64,000 nt of DNA from Polytrichum commune (Eukaryota; Streptophyta; Polytrichopsida; Polytrichales; Polytrichaceae): contig OX485805.1 of the NCBI GenBank assembly GCA_950295325.1, positions 48,880,758 to 48,944,757 on the forward strand, given 5' to 3'. The notes under the pieces were generated by a model. The model saw only the letters and a list, made by a program, of their open reading frames with translations. It made no database searches and had not been told where the DNA came from. Both the position numbers and the translations under genes were made by a program. Positions 11,034 through 22,754 of the stretch are shown piece by piece. How positions within the stretch are numbered: the first letter of the stretch is position 1; every line of letters begins with the position of its first letter.

Positions 11034-13691
11034 ATTAGTAAGAAACGAATTATCAATTACCTTAGTTTCCTTGCAATGGTGTGCATTATTTTGTGCAATC
11101 AGATAATCTATCATACACAGAATATGTAGAGTTTCTTACATTCACCCAAGGCACACATTTAAGCTTAGCATTTCTCTGTTGAATCAAGCACTAAATCATT
11201 TACGAGCTCAAATTTATGGACTGTAAGGACCCTCAAGCTTCCCAGTTCTGAATCATTTGTCAAGGCCTTGTTCATGGAGTAACCAATGTTGATTGGAAGT
11301 TGTTTCCATTTTGATCATCTTTTGTACAATGAAATTGTATAGGAAGGGTAGAATTTAGTTACAACTTGAATTGTTTTCCTCCAGAAGCATGGGAACATTG
11401 ACTGTTAGATGTACAGCGATCAAGCTGTGTTATTCAAGGAGCCCTTCTATATGATTTTAGTGAAAGCAGAGCACTGATTTGCAGAATGATGCTGGGCAGT
11501 CACAGGGTGCCATCTTCCCAATTATTTCTTGCTTCACAATACAGCATCTCTATGGCAAGGATTTCAGATTGAATGCAAAAGCCTGCTTTTCACATTGTAG
11601 TGAGCATATTATGAAGTTCCTTTCTGGTTTTGCAGTAAGACTAGATGCACACTGAAATGGTGGATAGGCTTTCAATTGCACGCCACCTACTGAAGAGGGA
11701 GAAAGAGAGTGCATCAAGCCCAAACCTTAATGGTGCATAGCTCACTTCTATGATTCTGTTGGAAGCACTTCTCTTTCCTAAATACAGCCAGCAGAGGTGG
11801 TGCAATGTTCTCTGCTCAGAAAATTACCTATGAATGCATGTCACAAGTACATCCAAGCTTTCTCCAAGAAGTAAAGTATGTGAAGAATCACTTAAGTGAC
11901 CAGCTGGCTTTTGATCTACTGAAGTAGTGGGACTTGCCGATCTGATGTTCCTCATGGAACTCAGATTTGATGCTCAAGACAGTCGGGCAAGTACATAATT
12001 ATGGAAATCATACTTGCAGAGTCCTCATGTTCTTGACGTTTTGTCTCCAAAAAATTGCAAGTGAGCATCAGGGCACTACATGTCAATGTGCTAGTGAGCA
12101 TGTGTATTGAAAGAAGAGAGCAAAAACGGCAATGGTGTCATTCATGAGGTGAGAAAGGACTGATATTGTAAATGGGTATACACATTTTGCAACATGAGGT
12201 TTACTGCATCAAGGGAGTGAGGTTGCTCTAAGCAGAGGGTGGAGCACTGGTTCTTATTTATGTACTAGCTTCCTTTGGTTTAGGATAAGGTGTTGCAGGT
12301 GTAATTTAATAGCCAAAGGAGTAGGTTTAAATTTGGAAATTTAATTTTGAAGCATATTTGACTCTTTGGCATCAAAGAGCCCAAATCAGTCTACTGAGGA
12401 TGAAGTTCATACACCTATAAGGGTGGGTTTCTACCTCACCTAAACATGGCTGCCACGACTTGTAAACATCCACAATGCATTTGTGAGGATTCTACTGGTG
12501 TGGGGTTTATTGATGTGAGACATTTTCTAATTGTGATTTCTGTACTTGCTGCCTATTGCTGAAGATTTGCAGTAATAATTATTCAGATGCTCCACATTTT
12601 TATAATCATCATGCATATGTACACTTATAATGATGTTTTTTTAATGTGGATGAGTGGAGTGTTGGCCCTGATGTTTGATGTTTCTTGATGTCTCAGCAAT
12701 TCTATCATGACAGATATAGGTGCTCAGAGTGAATAACCCGTCCCTGATGTTTCTTGATATCTCAGTGATTCTATCAGGACAGAATCATATGATATGACAC
12801 AACGGCTCTTGTTTCCCACAGAACCTTATACTTTCAGGCGACCAATTTGCAAGTGTGCCACCAGCCTTTGCTAATTTGAAGCCATGGCTCATAAGCTGCA
12901 ACTGCACAATGATCGCATTCTGATTATATTGTCATCACAGTGATTGCTGACATTGACCAATGCACTAGCCTCAAATCCCTACTACAAAAGTGACATGAGG
13001 TACGACAAAGCAACATGTAAACAATGAACAACTAAGAATTAACAACACTTGCAACATGCACTGACCTATGAAAAGTGAATACTATTTACAAAGATGCCGG
13101 ATTCCCAAAACCATTGACTAGGAAAACGCTCCTCAAAATTTCCTTTTCCTTTCGTCTTGTGATTGAGGATAAGAGAATTGAATCACATATTCAAACAAAT
13201 GACGTAGAGTGAACTGGCTGCCATTTTGATAAGTCTGCAAGCTACAGAAAGTCATAGAAATCAAGGAAGTGGGACGTAGCCACAGTTCACCTGAACAAAG
13301 ATGATATACAGAATGCAGTCTTCGTTCAAAAATTCTCACTCAAAAGTATCTCATCGGCACTGCTCGTGGCTGGTGATGTATTTCAGTGAACCACCATGGG
13401 TACTATTCTGCATCCACTAGAACCTACTTAATTACATACAATCAAGAGATCAACTAAGTGCCAATCTTCCAGAAAAGAACGAGGTTGTAGGGTTTGGAGT
13501 ACAAGACAAATGTAGAGGCACTAATGCAACAGCATTTGTATAGCATAAGAAGTATACCAGCTTGACATAACCAGATTGTCACACATCTTTGAAGAGTCCG
13601 TGCAAGCTTGGGCGAAGGTACATCTGCCACATTCAAACCCATTATTACATCAGATTTGACACCATAAAAGAATGAGCTCAGGAACTCTGCT
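11034..13691. other. Intergenic stretch downstream of QCR7 copy 2
   Basis: No gene could be supported. A short direct repeat is described separately at 12676-12787. The rest is AT-rich, without paired repeats or coding signal that I can see. Confidence 0.5.
12676..12787 (+). repeat. Short direct repeat, about 40 bp units
   Basis: A unit of about 40 bp with the blocks TGATGTTTCTTGAT, TCTCAG and ATTCTATCA occurs twice, 70-odd bases apart, with a few mismatches. Confidence 0.6.
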
Positions 13692-13709
13692 CCCCCCCCC
13701 CCCCCCCCC
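13692..13709 (+). repeat. C18 homopolymer
   Basis: Eighteen consecutive C. This is the third very long G/C homopolymer in the first 14 kb of an otherwise AT-rich window. Confidence 0.85.
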
Positions 13710-14227
13710 ATGAGCCTGCAAAGATATCCCAAGGTACCGTGCCCTTGTCGCTTGCTCGCTCTTTAACTTGTTACGTGTCTTTTCTGGGCCTCCACAGGCT
13801 CCATATAAGCTTGTGTCGATCCTGAATTTCGAGCTTTTTGAAAGGGAAGCTGATAAAAATAAAGGTAGGAGAATCTGGTCCGAGTTTCGTATTGGACATG
13901 TTCTCTTGGCATCGACACGCCCATGTCAGCCCATATAATTTTTATACACGTGGTTCTCATGCTCAAATTGAGGACTACATAGCTATGCATACTTGATGGT
14001 GGAAAAGTCTCGTTAGAAACCACCACCCACAAGCCAGGAGTGGCGAACAAAACTGTCATAAGTACTGTAAAGAAGCTGTCATAAATCCTTGATTCATGTA
14101 TCAATCGTGTACTAGTTGAATGCTTGAATCGTACAAGGCACATTGGTCGGAACTCCATGGTTCTGTCCATCACCAGGGCCTGGATGCCTCTCTTACTGGA
14201 AAAAGGTTAGAACTATAATTGTCTTTG

Positions 14228-14560
14228 GTGTCACCAATTCTATTTGTCTTGCTCAATACTAATCGTAAACCTCCCCTGTAGTGTCATCAACACTAGACGT
14301 AAACTTAATATTATTTGTCATTCCTTGTAGATTTTTTTCGGGCATTATAGATATACCGTGTTGCAATTATTGTCACTTACTAAGTGGTTTTCAATCGAAG
14401 TTTCAATCATCCATGACAGTATTTCATTATAGAAATTGTTAGGATGCAGAATATACCAAACCGTGTTTCAGTAAATAGCATGGATTTCAACCAAATTTCA
14501 ATCATCCATGACAATACTTGTAAACTTGCTCATAAGAAGTGTTTTTTAAAAAGTGTCCTT
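14228..14560. repeat. Diverged copy of the interior of the 8.7-kb TIR element
   Basis: The sequence aligns with 8868-9180 through blocks such as GTCACCAATTCTA, TTGTCTTGCTC, GTGTTGCAATTA and CAATCATCCATGA, in the same orientation. The terminal repeats of the 8.7-kb element are not evident here, so this is a truncated or older family member. Confidence 0.65.
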
Positions 14561-15220
14561 GTTCCCAATAGATTCTCATGGGCAAGTGATCTACATGGAA
14601 ACTCACCCTTAAAGATCTAGGTACACCAAGATGCTCAGGTACCATGTGCATAATTCATAAAAGGGAGTGGACTCTTCACACCACGTACAAACTAATGTGA
14701 TTGTCAGAAGGGTTATCATTTGAGACATGAGCGTACATAGTATGCATGTACATGAGGGAGGTGTTGTTTTTCTCTAGTGTGTATAATTAGAAAAGTTATT
14801 AAGAATTTTGAAGTGAAGGTAGATATACAGGATGGGGTCCTAAGAGTTAGAGAAAAATATAATGACAATAGATGTACTAGTTTCATCCATTATTGTCACA
14901 TGGTAACAATCCCCAATGACTTGTATATGTAATAAAGGCTTATTTCTTTCATGATTTATATTTTGAGTATGTAGTGGAAGCATTTATCACATTAAATTGA
15001 AAGCTTAGCATAAATACACAAATCCATTTTCTAGCCTACTCGTCGTACATATGGTTTTGTTTTTCTCTATAAAATTCTTGTGTATACATGAGGTTTTAAC
15101 TCACGTCATTTAAGTTTCCAATGAAAAATCCACACCCCGAGGACAATTCAACACATGCGTGCACATCAATTCACACGTTGATCGATCTCCAAGCAGCTGT
15201 TAGCTCGCAAACTCCAACCT

Positions 15221-15530
15221 ACATTATGCATCTCCTGCAAAGAGATCTCACGTGTACAAATGAATCAAAGTGCAACGACAAACAACAACATGACCAAAAT
15301 GCAACAACCGACAAAATGCATCTCCATATTTAGACCTACCGTAGTGTACAAGCGGAATAAAGTGCAACAACAACAGCATGATCTAACTGACATTAAATTT
15401 GCATCTCCTGCAAAAAGATCCGTGGTGTACCAGTGATTGAAGTGCAACAATAACAACATGACATAACCTACGGTATGCATGGATGTCCATAGAGATGTGT
15501 GATCACGTACAAAGGAGTAAAGTTGCAACT
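15221..15530 (+). repeat. Degenerate tandem repeat, units of about 90 bp
   Basis: Roughly three to four diverged units share GCATCTCC-GCAAA-AGATC, a GTGTACAA stretch, AAAGTGCAACAA and AACAACATGA in the same order. They lie inside the 3.4-kb inverted-arm structure. No unit is coding. Confidence 0.6.
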
Positions 15531-15594
15531 AAAACGTGACCAAAGAGGAACATGAACAGGATGAAGAGATCATTAGTGCGTTTCGACTGTGTTA

Positions 15595-15690
15595 ATGTCA
15601 ACTTATGGAGCACAATAATGTCATGAATAATATATGACACTTTCTTTCAGTGAAAACTTAGGATGTCACAAAGTTGACATTAAATCCACT
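15595..15690. repeat. Short inverted repeat enclosing about 70 bp
   Basis: TAATGTCAACTT at the left is matched by AAGTTGACATTA at the right, 12 of 12 bases. The enclosed sequence is AT-rich. It may be a tiny MITE remnant or a hairpin. Confidence 0.5.
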
Positions 15691-15850
15691 GGATTCCAGT
15701 AGTGGACATTGGAACTGTGATATATGTTACCTGGTGAGTGATTACCAGAATGAGGCCTCCAATGCTAGCTGCTACAACTGCTCCTGTATGAGGAATTATC
15801 ATATCAGTGTCCATGGAATTTTTTAAAGCAGAATCGGTCAAAATCCCTCT

Positions 15851-16023
15851 GTTTCCAAGTCCAACCAGTTACATGTTGTGTGATCTTTCGGTTTTTTCTT
15901 CATTAATTTGAGGTATATTCCGTGGATTCCTCTAGAATGATTGGTAATTTTCCCAAAATCTTGAACTTCAATTGGTTATTTCTCAAACTCAACCAAGCCA
16001 TCTGTAACTAGCAGTGGGTTCTG
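15851..16023 (+). repeat. AACCGGTT dispersed family, member 1
   Basis: One of five copies of a family of about 180 bp with ordered blocks TTTCCAAGTCCAACC, TTACATGTTG, GGTAATTTTCC, TCTTGAACTT and CTCAAACTCAACC. The other members are near 25.4, 41.1, 47.8 and 48.0 kb. This copy is in the plus orientation. Confidence 0.65.
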
Positions 16024-18035
16024 CTCGTTCATTGTGATCACATGTTGGCTCCCGGGAATTGAATGCACCTCACTGCTTGTAGCTTTGGAGTTAATCCATA
16101 GATAGAGCATACGAACTCCTCCAAATTAGGACGTGGTAAACTGCTATGCATGCGTGCCGGTTATTTGTGCTGAAGAATTCAAGAAGCCATTCCACATGCG
16201 TAAGCTTTGAGCCGAAGCACACGCAGTCATTCACCAACTCTGAACACATTGTTGCATGATTGACTTTTGCATAACTCCAACCTGATTAATTACTTACCAG
16301 CCTAGTCGTAGCAGAGCTCCTTGCGTACAATATTTAGTACACAAAATAGCTACTGCACATGCATTTTAGACTCCAATGGAACTCAACCCACAATCAGCTC
16401 GTCCTCAGAGTCTCGTGAAAGAAAGATGACATAGAAAAGAATTTATGCGTCATCCCTCCATGAATGAGGTTTTGGAAACTTTCAATGGTAGCGATGTTCC
16501 AAACTGGGCGTATCAAGGAAGCTCAAGGAGAGGGGGACTCCATGGCCTCTTGGTCCAGGTGATGTTTTGTAGCAGCTACAAACCGAGCCATAGATCCTTG
16601 ATTGTTGTGTAGAGCATGTACATTATTCTCATATTTTTATCCAGATCAACACTTCAAACAAGATCAAAGGCCTCGAATTAGTTTAGTGAAGGTAAATGAA
16701 GATGAATCGACAACGAATCCATCGGGTGCAAGGTAACTATCTCACCCACCATGGTAAGGTGTTGGGACATGAAAGATTGAGTCATCCTCAGCCATAGCCA
16801 CCGCAGTCGTTGTGACAAAGTATTGGGGTCGAAAGCATGGGCATGACTTGACGTGGCCCTTGATTGGGACGCTTTAGTGAAGATTCTTACATTGTAGTGG
16901 ACACCAAGAAGATACGTGGTACAACAAGATTGCACTATGCGCTCAAAATGTATTAGGCACCATTCTTTGTTCAATAGCTAACACGTTTGGGAAGGCATGT
17001 GTGATTGCTTAGTGAGAAAGAGGTTTTCACTAATTATGAGAAAAATGGCTATGGGCACGATCTGGATATACTAGTGATCTCGCACTAATCGTGTGCTTCA
17101 TATCTTATGAGAAGTGGGTGCAAAGTTAAAAGTGATCAGTTGAGTTCCACTCAAGGTAGAAGCACTTTTGATTGATATTTTGGGCACTTTGGTCCTTTAC
17201 CTGTCTTGGGGGCAAAAAGAAAAAGAAAAAGAAAAATCCAAAAAAACTAATAAGTTAGTTGGAATTGTAGCAATTATGTTATGAGCACAACTGCATAAAA
17301 TTCACATGAATTAGAGCACATCTCATATGTGTAAAAATGCTCAAATTGAAAAAACTCATTTAACCCTTCTTAGTCACAAAGGGACCGGTGCAAGGTAGAA
17401 TTCAATTTTGTGGTTGGGAGCATGCCATGTAGGTAGGTACGATGAAGCAAATGCACGCCCTTCATAAAAGCCAATCTATGCATAGTACCCCCCTCACCTA
17501 ACGGGGTCGAATCTTCACTGGAAACCTAAATGATGTATGTGGGTGATTATGAAATAAAACCCCCGTTATAATACAAGAATTTTATAGAGAGAAAAAATCT
17601 ATCCATACTTTTGGTAGGTTGGAAAATGGGCTCATGTATTTAAAATAAGCCTTTTACTTATTGTGATAAATGCCTCCACTACATAGACAAAAAAATAAAT
17701 CTTGAAATAAATAGGCATTTATTACATATACAAATCATTGGGGGCTGTAATTTGCTATTGAGAACAACGAATAAAACCATAATTGGATGAAAGTAGTACA
17801 TCTACTGTCATTTTTTTTCCCTCTAAACCTTAGGGTCCCCTTTTATACATCTGCATTTACTTCAAAATTCTTAGTAGCCTTTTTAATGTAAAAATTGGAG
17901 AAAATCTATACCTCTCACTTATGTTACTATGTACGCTAATGCCTCAAACTATACCCCTTTCTACACTCACAATATTTTGCATGAGACATGAAGAGTCCAC
18001 CCCCAAGACGCTCACCACACTCACTTGTACCTAAT

Positions 18036-20298
18036 GTCGTCAAAGGCATGATACATTTTAGCTTGTTATCATGTATACTACAAGCCCACTTGAACTTGGA
18101 AACATGTACCTACTCTTTACAACTGAGAGAAGAACTTTGAGCAATTTTCTCAAAATCTTCAATACTCTAAAGCCACATGCACTTAGACCCTAGCTAGTGC
18201 TTCCGAAACACTAAAACACTTGAGGTGGCTTAAAATTATGAGCTAAAGCTACCACACGCTCACTCCAAATGATGCAAGCCTTCAATATCCACCTTCAAAC
18301 AAACCTCCTTGACTTCCCATACTACCTTTACCCCCTTGAACCAACTCTCGCAAAACCTCTTGTAGATGCGGTTAGGGTGAGTCAAATACGCATGCAATCG
18401 CTTTTATGGGATACGAAAAATATTGTAACTTTTTAAGCACACCTCAAATCTAAATCGGAGTGGCACTTTTTGCATGGATAGGTGGTGTCCACACACCTTA
18501 CGCAAGCACAAGATATGTGTTTTATTCAAAATTCCCACATGCCTCTCTTTCTAAAGGCGTTACCTCTAGTTGGCTTCTTACTCCAAGTTATTTCATCGCA
18601 GCATTGACACCACCTCATAGTGCCCTAAACGTTTCAAAATGAGTCCCTCGATTTCAAATGACCGGAGCTTGTGTATGTACATATGTAAGTATGTATGCAT
18701 ACATATGTATTCTTTGGATGTAGTGAATGAAGTCATGCATACGTATGTATTCTTTGGATGTAGTGAATGAAGTCGTTAATCGATTCCAAAAGCTTAGTTA
18801 TAAAAATTTCATGAATGATTATCCTCTATCCCTCATGAGGTGTTGAATCCCAATCGACATCTCATGGTTTTATCACTCCAAGATTTATGTGACAACTCAA
18901 TTTTTGTAATTGTTCACATAAAATTTATGGAAGTGTCATTTTATAACACATCATATAAAATACTTCACCCCTCATGCCTTTAAAATTTAAATAAAACTTT
19001 TGTAAGCTTCATAAGGTTACTCTAGCACTAACTATAGGATTTAGTGTGGCTTGCACCATTTCATGCCACACTTGTGTCTTGCAACTCATTAACACACAAC
19101 AACCGCAATGGGTGAGTTGTGGTTTGGGCCCACTTTCCAACTACTTTATTCTTCTTCTTTTTTATCATCTACACACAACCACCGTGAGGGTTGGTGAATT
19201 TGTCCTTCGAGCTTCAACATCATTGTGCTTCCCCGTAGCTTCAACATCACATCCTATTGCCCTCTTGCTCTTTTGCGTTATCTTACACTTTTTGAGCTTT
19301 CTAAGTTGTCTTATGCCTATTCTTGTGGCCTTGCTTGGTGGCTAGTGCCCAAGTAGCTATGAGCATTTTTTTCACCTACCGCCTCTTGCTATCATGTAAT
19401 AGTCCTTGTGTTATCACATATACTATCCAAGTTCTTTTAGTGACAGCTAAGGCTCACATGTTGAACAGTGTGGGGGTGGCCTAAGATGTTAGGTCATATG
19501 CACGGGTCCATACTAGTCAAGTAAATATAAACTCAACCTAACACATCATCCATCATTGACATATGTAAAGAAAACAATGTACACACACTTTGTGTCCTGT
19601 CAATTTGGAAAGTACATTGTAGACTTTACACATGAGACTAGTATATAAAATGGATGAGATATAAATTTATTGGGCTACCATAGTTGAAGTCCATGCACAT
19701 GGGGTGTGTAGTTAGGATTTTGCTATGACTCAAAATAACAAACCCAGGGAACTAAGTCTCTAGGAAGATTGAGATAGTGTCTATAAGGGTGAATGTCACA
19801 TTGGATCAGGGATTATAATTACAACTTAGGGTCCTTCTTCCTTCATTCCTTCTTAATTCCACTTACTCCCCACTCTTATGGTTCCTTTGTGCTTTCTCTG
19901 TCGTGAGTGATTCCGTCCTATCTTTAGGTAAATTTCTATCAATCTATGTCTTGACCTATTTTTGTCGTGAAGCTCAAAAGCTTGGCAAGTTGTCATGGGC
20001 AATTTGTCAGGACATAGTCCGGGGTAATGTCTTTTTTGTAACCGCATCGTCTTTGCATCTCACAAATTAAGCTTGGCAATAATTTCAATTTAATTCATTT
20101 TAATTCAACTTACAGTCGTTCGGCCATTCTTCTCGAAACTGTAATCATCATCTTCATCTTCAACTTATCTGGCAACTTGTCACCACAAACATCCACAAGA
20201 TCATATATAATCCAAGCATCAACAATTTAGGCGATATTCCTTGATTAAAGCCTTAGTCCATTTTAATCGCAAGGTGGTTTGCCTTTGGTAATGTCTTA
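18036..20298. other. Gene-free AT-rich stretch
   Basis: No gene or RNA could be supported. The 99-codon plus-strand frame at 19046-19345 has low complexity and no family features. A 40-bp tandem pair near 18.7 kb is listed separately. Confidence 0.5.
18695..18774 (+). repeat. 40-bp tandem pair
   Basis: Two adjacent 40-bp units, each beginning ATGCATAC and ending GAATGAAGTC, differ at one base. The near identity implies a young duplication. Confidence 0.85.
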
Positions 20299-20812
20299 CA
20301 CTAATCCACGGGTAGATCACTCTAAGGCATTTTTGTGCACCACGTGCGGTTGGGGTTTTTTTTGTTTTGGGGCTATTTACCTTCAAGGGTTGAATTAAAG
20401 CCTCCCTATAATTACTTAAATTTCAAAAATGGCCCATTTGTTTACACCCTTCCATTACTTATATTGTCCAAGTCACTGCAATTTTTTGTACTCTATATTC
20501 CTTTTAAGTAATTTTGGACAGACGGAAATCCCAATTATCATCCATCCATGTGAGTCCTAAACCCATTTACATACCATACTAAAAATACCTTCTAGGATCC
20601 TTATCTTCGGCCCCTATATTAATTTTACAAAAGAATAATGGCCCACGTTTTATGTCCATCTAACTTACTTATAATGGGATTGTCTACATTTAATGGCCCC
20701 TTCATTATTTGGAATTCCTTTATAATTTTTATTTCAAATAATTTTAATCCTCTCTATATTATGCCGCACGTTGTTTTTAAAATGCACTAAGTGATCTACC
20801 CGTGCACTAATC
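20299..20812. mobile_element. MITE A with CACGGGTAGATCACT ends
   Basis: The left end CACGGGTAGATCACT (20307-20321) is the exact reverse complement of the right end (20790-20804), and imperfect pairing continues to about 44 bp, including ACGTGCGG. CACTAATC flanks both ends (20299-20306 and 20805-20812). The interior is non-coding and AT-rich. A 9-bp target duplication (ACACTAATC on the outer flanks) and long ends suggest a Mutator-like non-autonomous element. Confidence 0.78.
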
Positions 20813-21228
20813 ACGGGTAGATCACTCCATTGTCAAGTTGAACACCACGAGCAACCAAAAAAAATCTTCTTTTGGTAAGTTGCACCACCAAAATGGGTCA
20901 AAATTTTATCAATTTTTTTTTCATGAGTAGATATACATAGTACCTATGACATAGTCAAAAGTGGTAACTAAATTTGATGATTTTTTTTCATAAAACATAC
21001 CATTTCTAAATAGAATGAAACAAAATTGAACTAAAACAATTACTAAAAGAAATAAAGATGACTAAAAATTTCAAAAAAGTATACAAAAGATACTATCAAT
21101 GGTTATGTATATGTAGAAAAAATATCATAAATTTTAAAATTCTATATGGCATGTAATATAGGGGTAGCAAACTTTGTCCGCACGTGGTGTCAACTTGACA
21201 ATGAAGTGACCTCCCCGTGACACTAATC
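20812..21228. mobile_element. MITE B, abutting MITE A and sharing its ends
   Basis: Starts with CACGGGTAGATCACT at 20812 and ends at 21219 with the reverse complement of a related CACGGGGAGGTCACT. Pairing extends to about 42 bp and includes CATTGTCAAGTTGA on both sides. ACACTAATC follows at 21220-21228, the same 9-mer that precedes MITE A. The AT-rich interior differs from that of MITE A. A and B share one copy of the flanking 8-mer between them. Confidence 0.78.
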
Positions 21229-21497
21229 AAGTAACTTCTCTTCCTCGAGATGGTAATGTTTTTTGCAGCTTATCGCCTGCTACTAATATCTCTTGTCTGC
21301 AGTCACTGAATTGGCTTCAAGCCTGGTAATGTCTCAAAGTAGGCATACGGCTATGCTCTGTCAAGTTGGCCTCTCCGTCCTCTCTATCTTTGTTTCTCTC
21401 AGGGACGACACCGTAAAGTCTATAGCCCTACATGTCTTTACCCTCTCGACTCTACCTCTCTAAATGTTCTCGCTAATCACCTCTCTGGTTGCAGGTA

Positions 21498-22754
21498 GGC
21501 GATAGCCCTTCTCCAACGCTTCGGCACTCTGTCCTTGCAGGCGATGGTCCTTCTCTCGGGGAGTGCACTTAAAGTTAAGATTAGGAATCACGTGAGTGTG
21601 TACTTTTGACCCCCCTATGTATGTACTAAAAAATCATCTAAAAATTGTAAAAAAAAAATGAAGTTGTTAAACACAATCTAAAGTTCTTGTTGTATAAATT
21701 TCAAAAAATAATCAATTGTAAATATTTTTAAATTTATTTTTGAAGCAAAAAACAACGCATTTTAGTTCAAACTTCTATCATTTTTTAAAATAAAATTTCA
21801 AAACTTTTCGTCCTGAAATTTATACCAAGTGATAGATATATACGTAATGATTTGGCATTTAAAAAGTCTTAATTTAAAACTATTTTAAGGCCAAGTATTG
21901 TAAGGGGTATGCCATTAAAACGCACTCACGTGTATTCCTAATCTTAACTTTAAGTGCACTCCCCGGGGTCCTTCTCAGACTACTTGCCCTCTTTGGTTCT
22001 TCTCTCTCTACACTTCTCTCGATACTGGCCTATTGCCCTTCCATCTGCTCTCGGCAAATAGCCCTTGATTACTACGTCAGACTAAGAGAAGTCTCTCTTA
22101 TGCTTATGGCCATATTCAAACTTCGGCCATTGCTCATGTTGCAACATTTCTCTCAAAGTTCCTCGCTCTCTTGGCGGTTGATAAGTCTATTTCAACGCTC
22201 ACGGCTATTGCCCGAATGTCTCAGGATATACTTGCCTTCATGGCTTTATTTCAGATCAAATCATACACACTTTACTGCTTGCTACTACTATGGACTCAAT
22301 TTGACTCAAGACAACTCGCCCTGGTACCGGACGGCTACGTCTACATCACAACTACATTGCACACACACAAGACTATTGCTCATTGAGATAATGCTTAACT
22401 CATATTCAAATGTAATATTGCGAGAGACTGAATCACTAAGTTCTCATAGATCTATAGCTACTTCTCCCTCTCAGAGAAAGACTAATTGCACTTAGTCTCA
22501 ACCACTGAGATATGATGTCACTAAAGCCTATTGCTATCCTAAGTTGAGACTATGTCAAGATTCTATAAAATGGAAAAGAGCCTGCCTCGACAATGGCCGG
22601 CCTCCTCCTTATCAACGGGGGAGACGAAGGCGGTTGCAATCGTCTGCGGAACGGCTATTGCCCTCTATTCACACTTGCAATTCACCCCTAAATGACTATG
22701 GCCGATAATTGTCACTAATTTAGTAGTTTCAGCTCTCAAGCTAGGCGATAGCCC
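21498..22754. repeat. Recurrent GGC-N4-GCC micro-palindromes
   Basis: At least eight sites of the type GGCTATTGCCC or GGCGATAGCCC occur in 1.25 kb: 21498, 21540 (imperfect), 22027, 22053, 22123 (imperfect), 22203, 22663 and 22744. They sit in CT-rich sequence, with spacing from about 25 bp to several hundred. No protein frame explains them. A MITE (21556-21966) interrupts the series. Confidence 0.5.
21546..21976. mobile_element. MITE C, about 410 bp, with 10-bp target duplication
   Basis: The element at 21556-21966 has terminal inverted repeats of about 33-40 bp, beginning CGGGGAGTGCACTTAAAGTT and including AAGATTAGGAAT, nearly perfect between ends. GGTCCTTCTC flanks both sides (21546-21555 and 21967-21976). 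A 9-10 bp duplication with long ends fits Mutator-like elements. The interior is AT-rich and non-coding. It interrupts the micro-palindrome region. Confidence 0.85.

Larger units (their letters stand above)
14637..18035. mobile_element. 3.4-kb structure with about 0.5-kb inverted arms
   Basis: Sequence 14637-15125 reappears in reverse complement at 17505-18035. Shared blocks include GAATTTTATAGAGA, GTGATAAATGC-TCCACTACATA, TTATTACATATACAA-TCATTGGGG, AGTACATCTA-TGTCATT, CTTCAAAATTCTTA and GAAGAGTCCAC. The arms run the full half kilobase with moderate divergence. The 2.4-kb centre has no recognisable transposase. It could be a long-TIR or foldback element, or two copies of one repeat inserted in opposite directions. 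No target duplication was found. Confidence 0.6.

Noticed and set aside
13763-14173. A 136-codon minus-strand frame
   Set aside because: No motif, signal or splice context supports it, and it overlaps nothing conserved. Chance is the simpler explanation.
22100-22495. A 131-codon plus-strand frame
   Set aside because: It falls in the CT-rich micro-palindrome region, is rich in serine and leucine from low-complexity DNA, and overlaps another frame.
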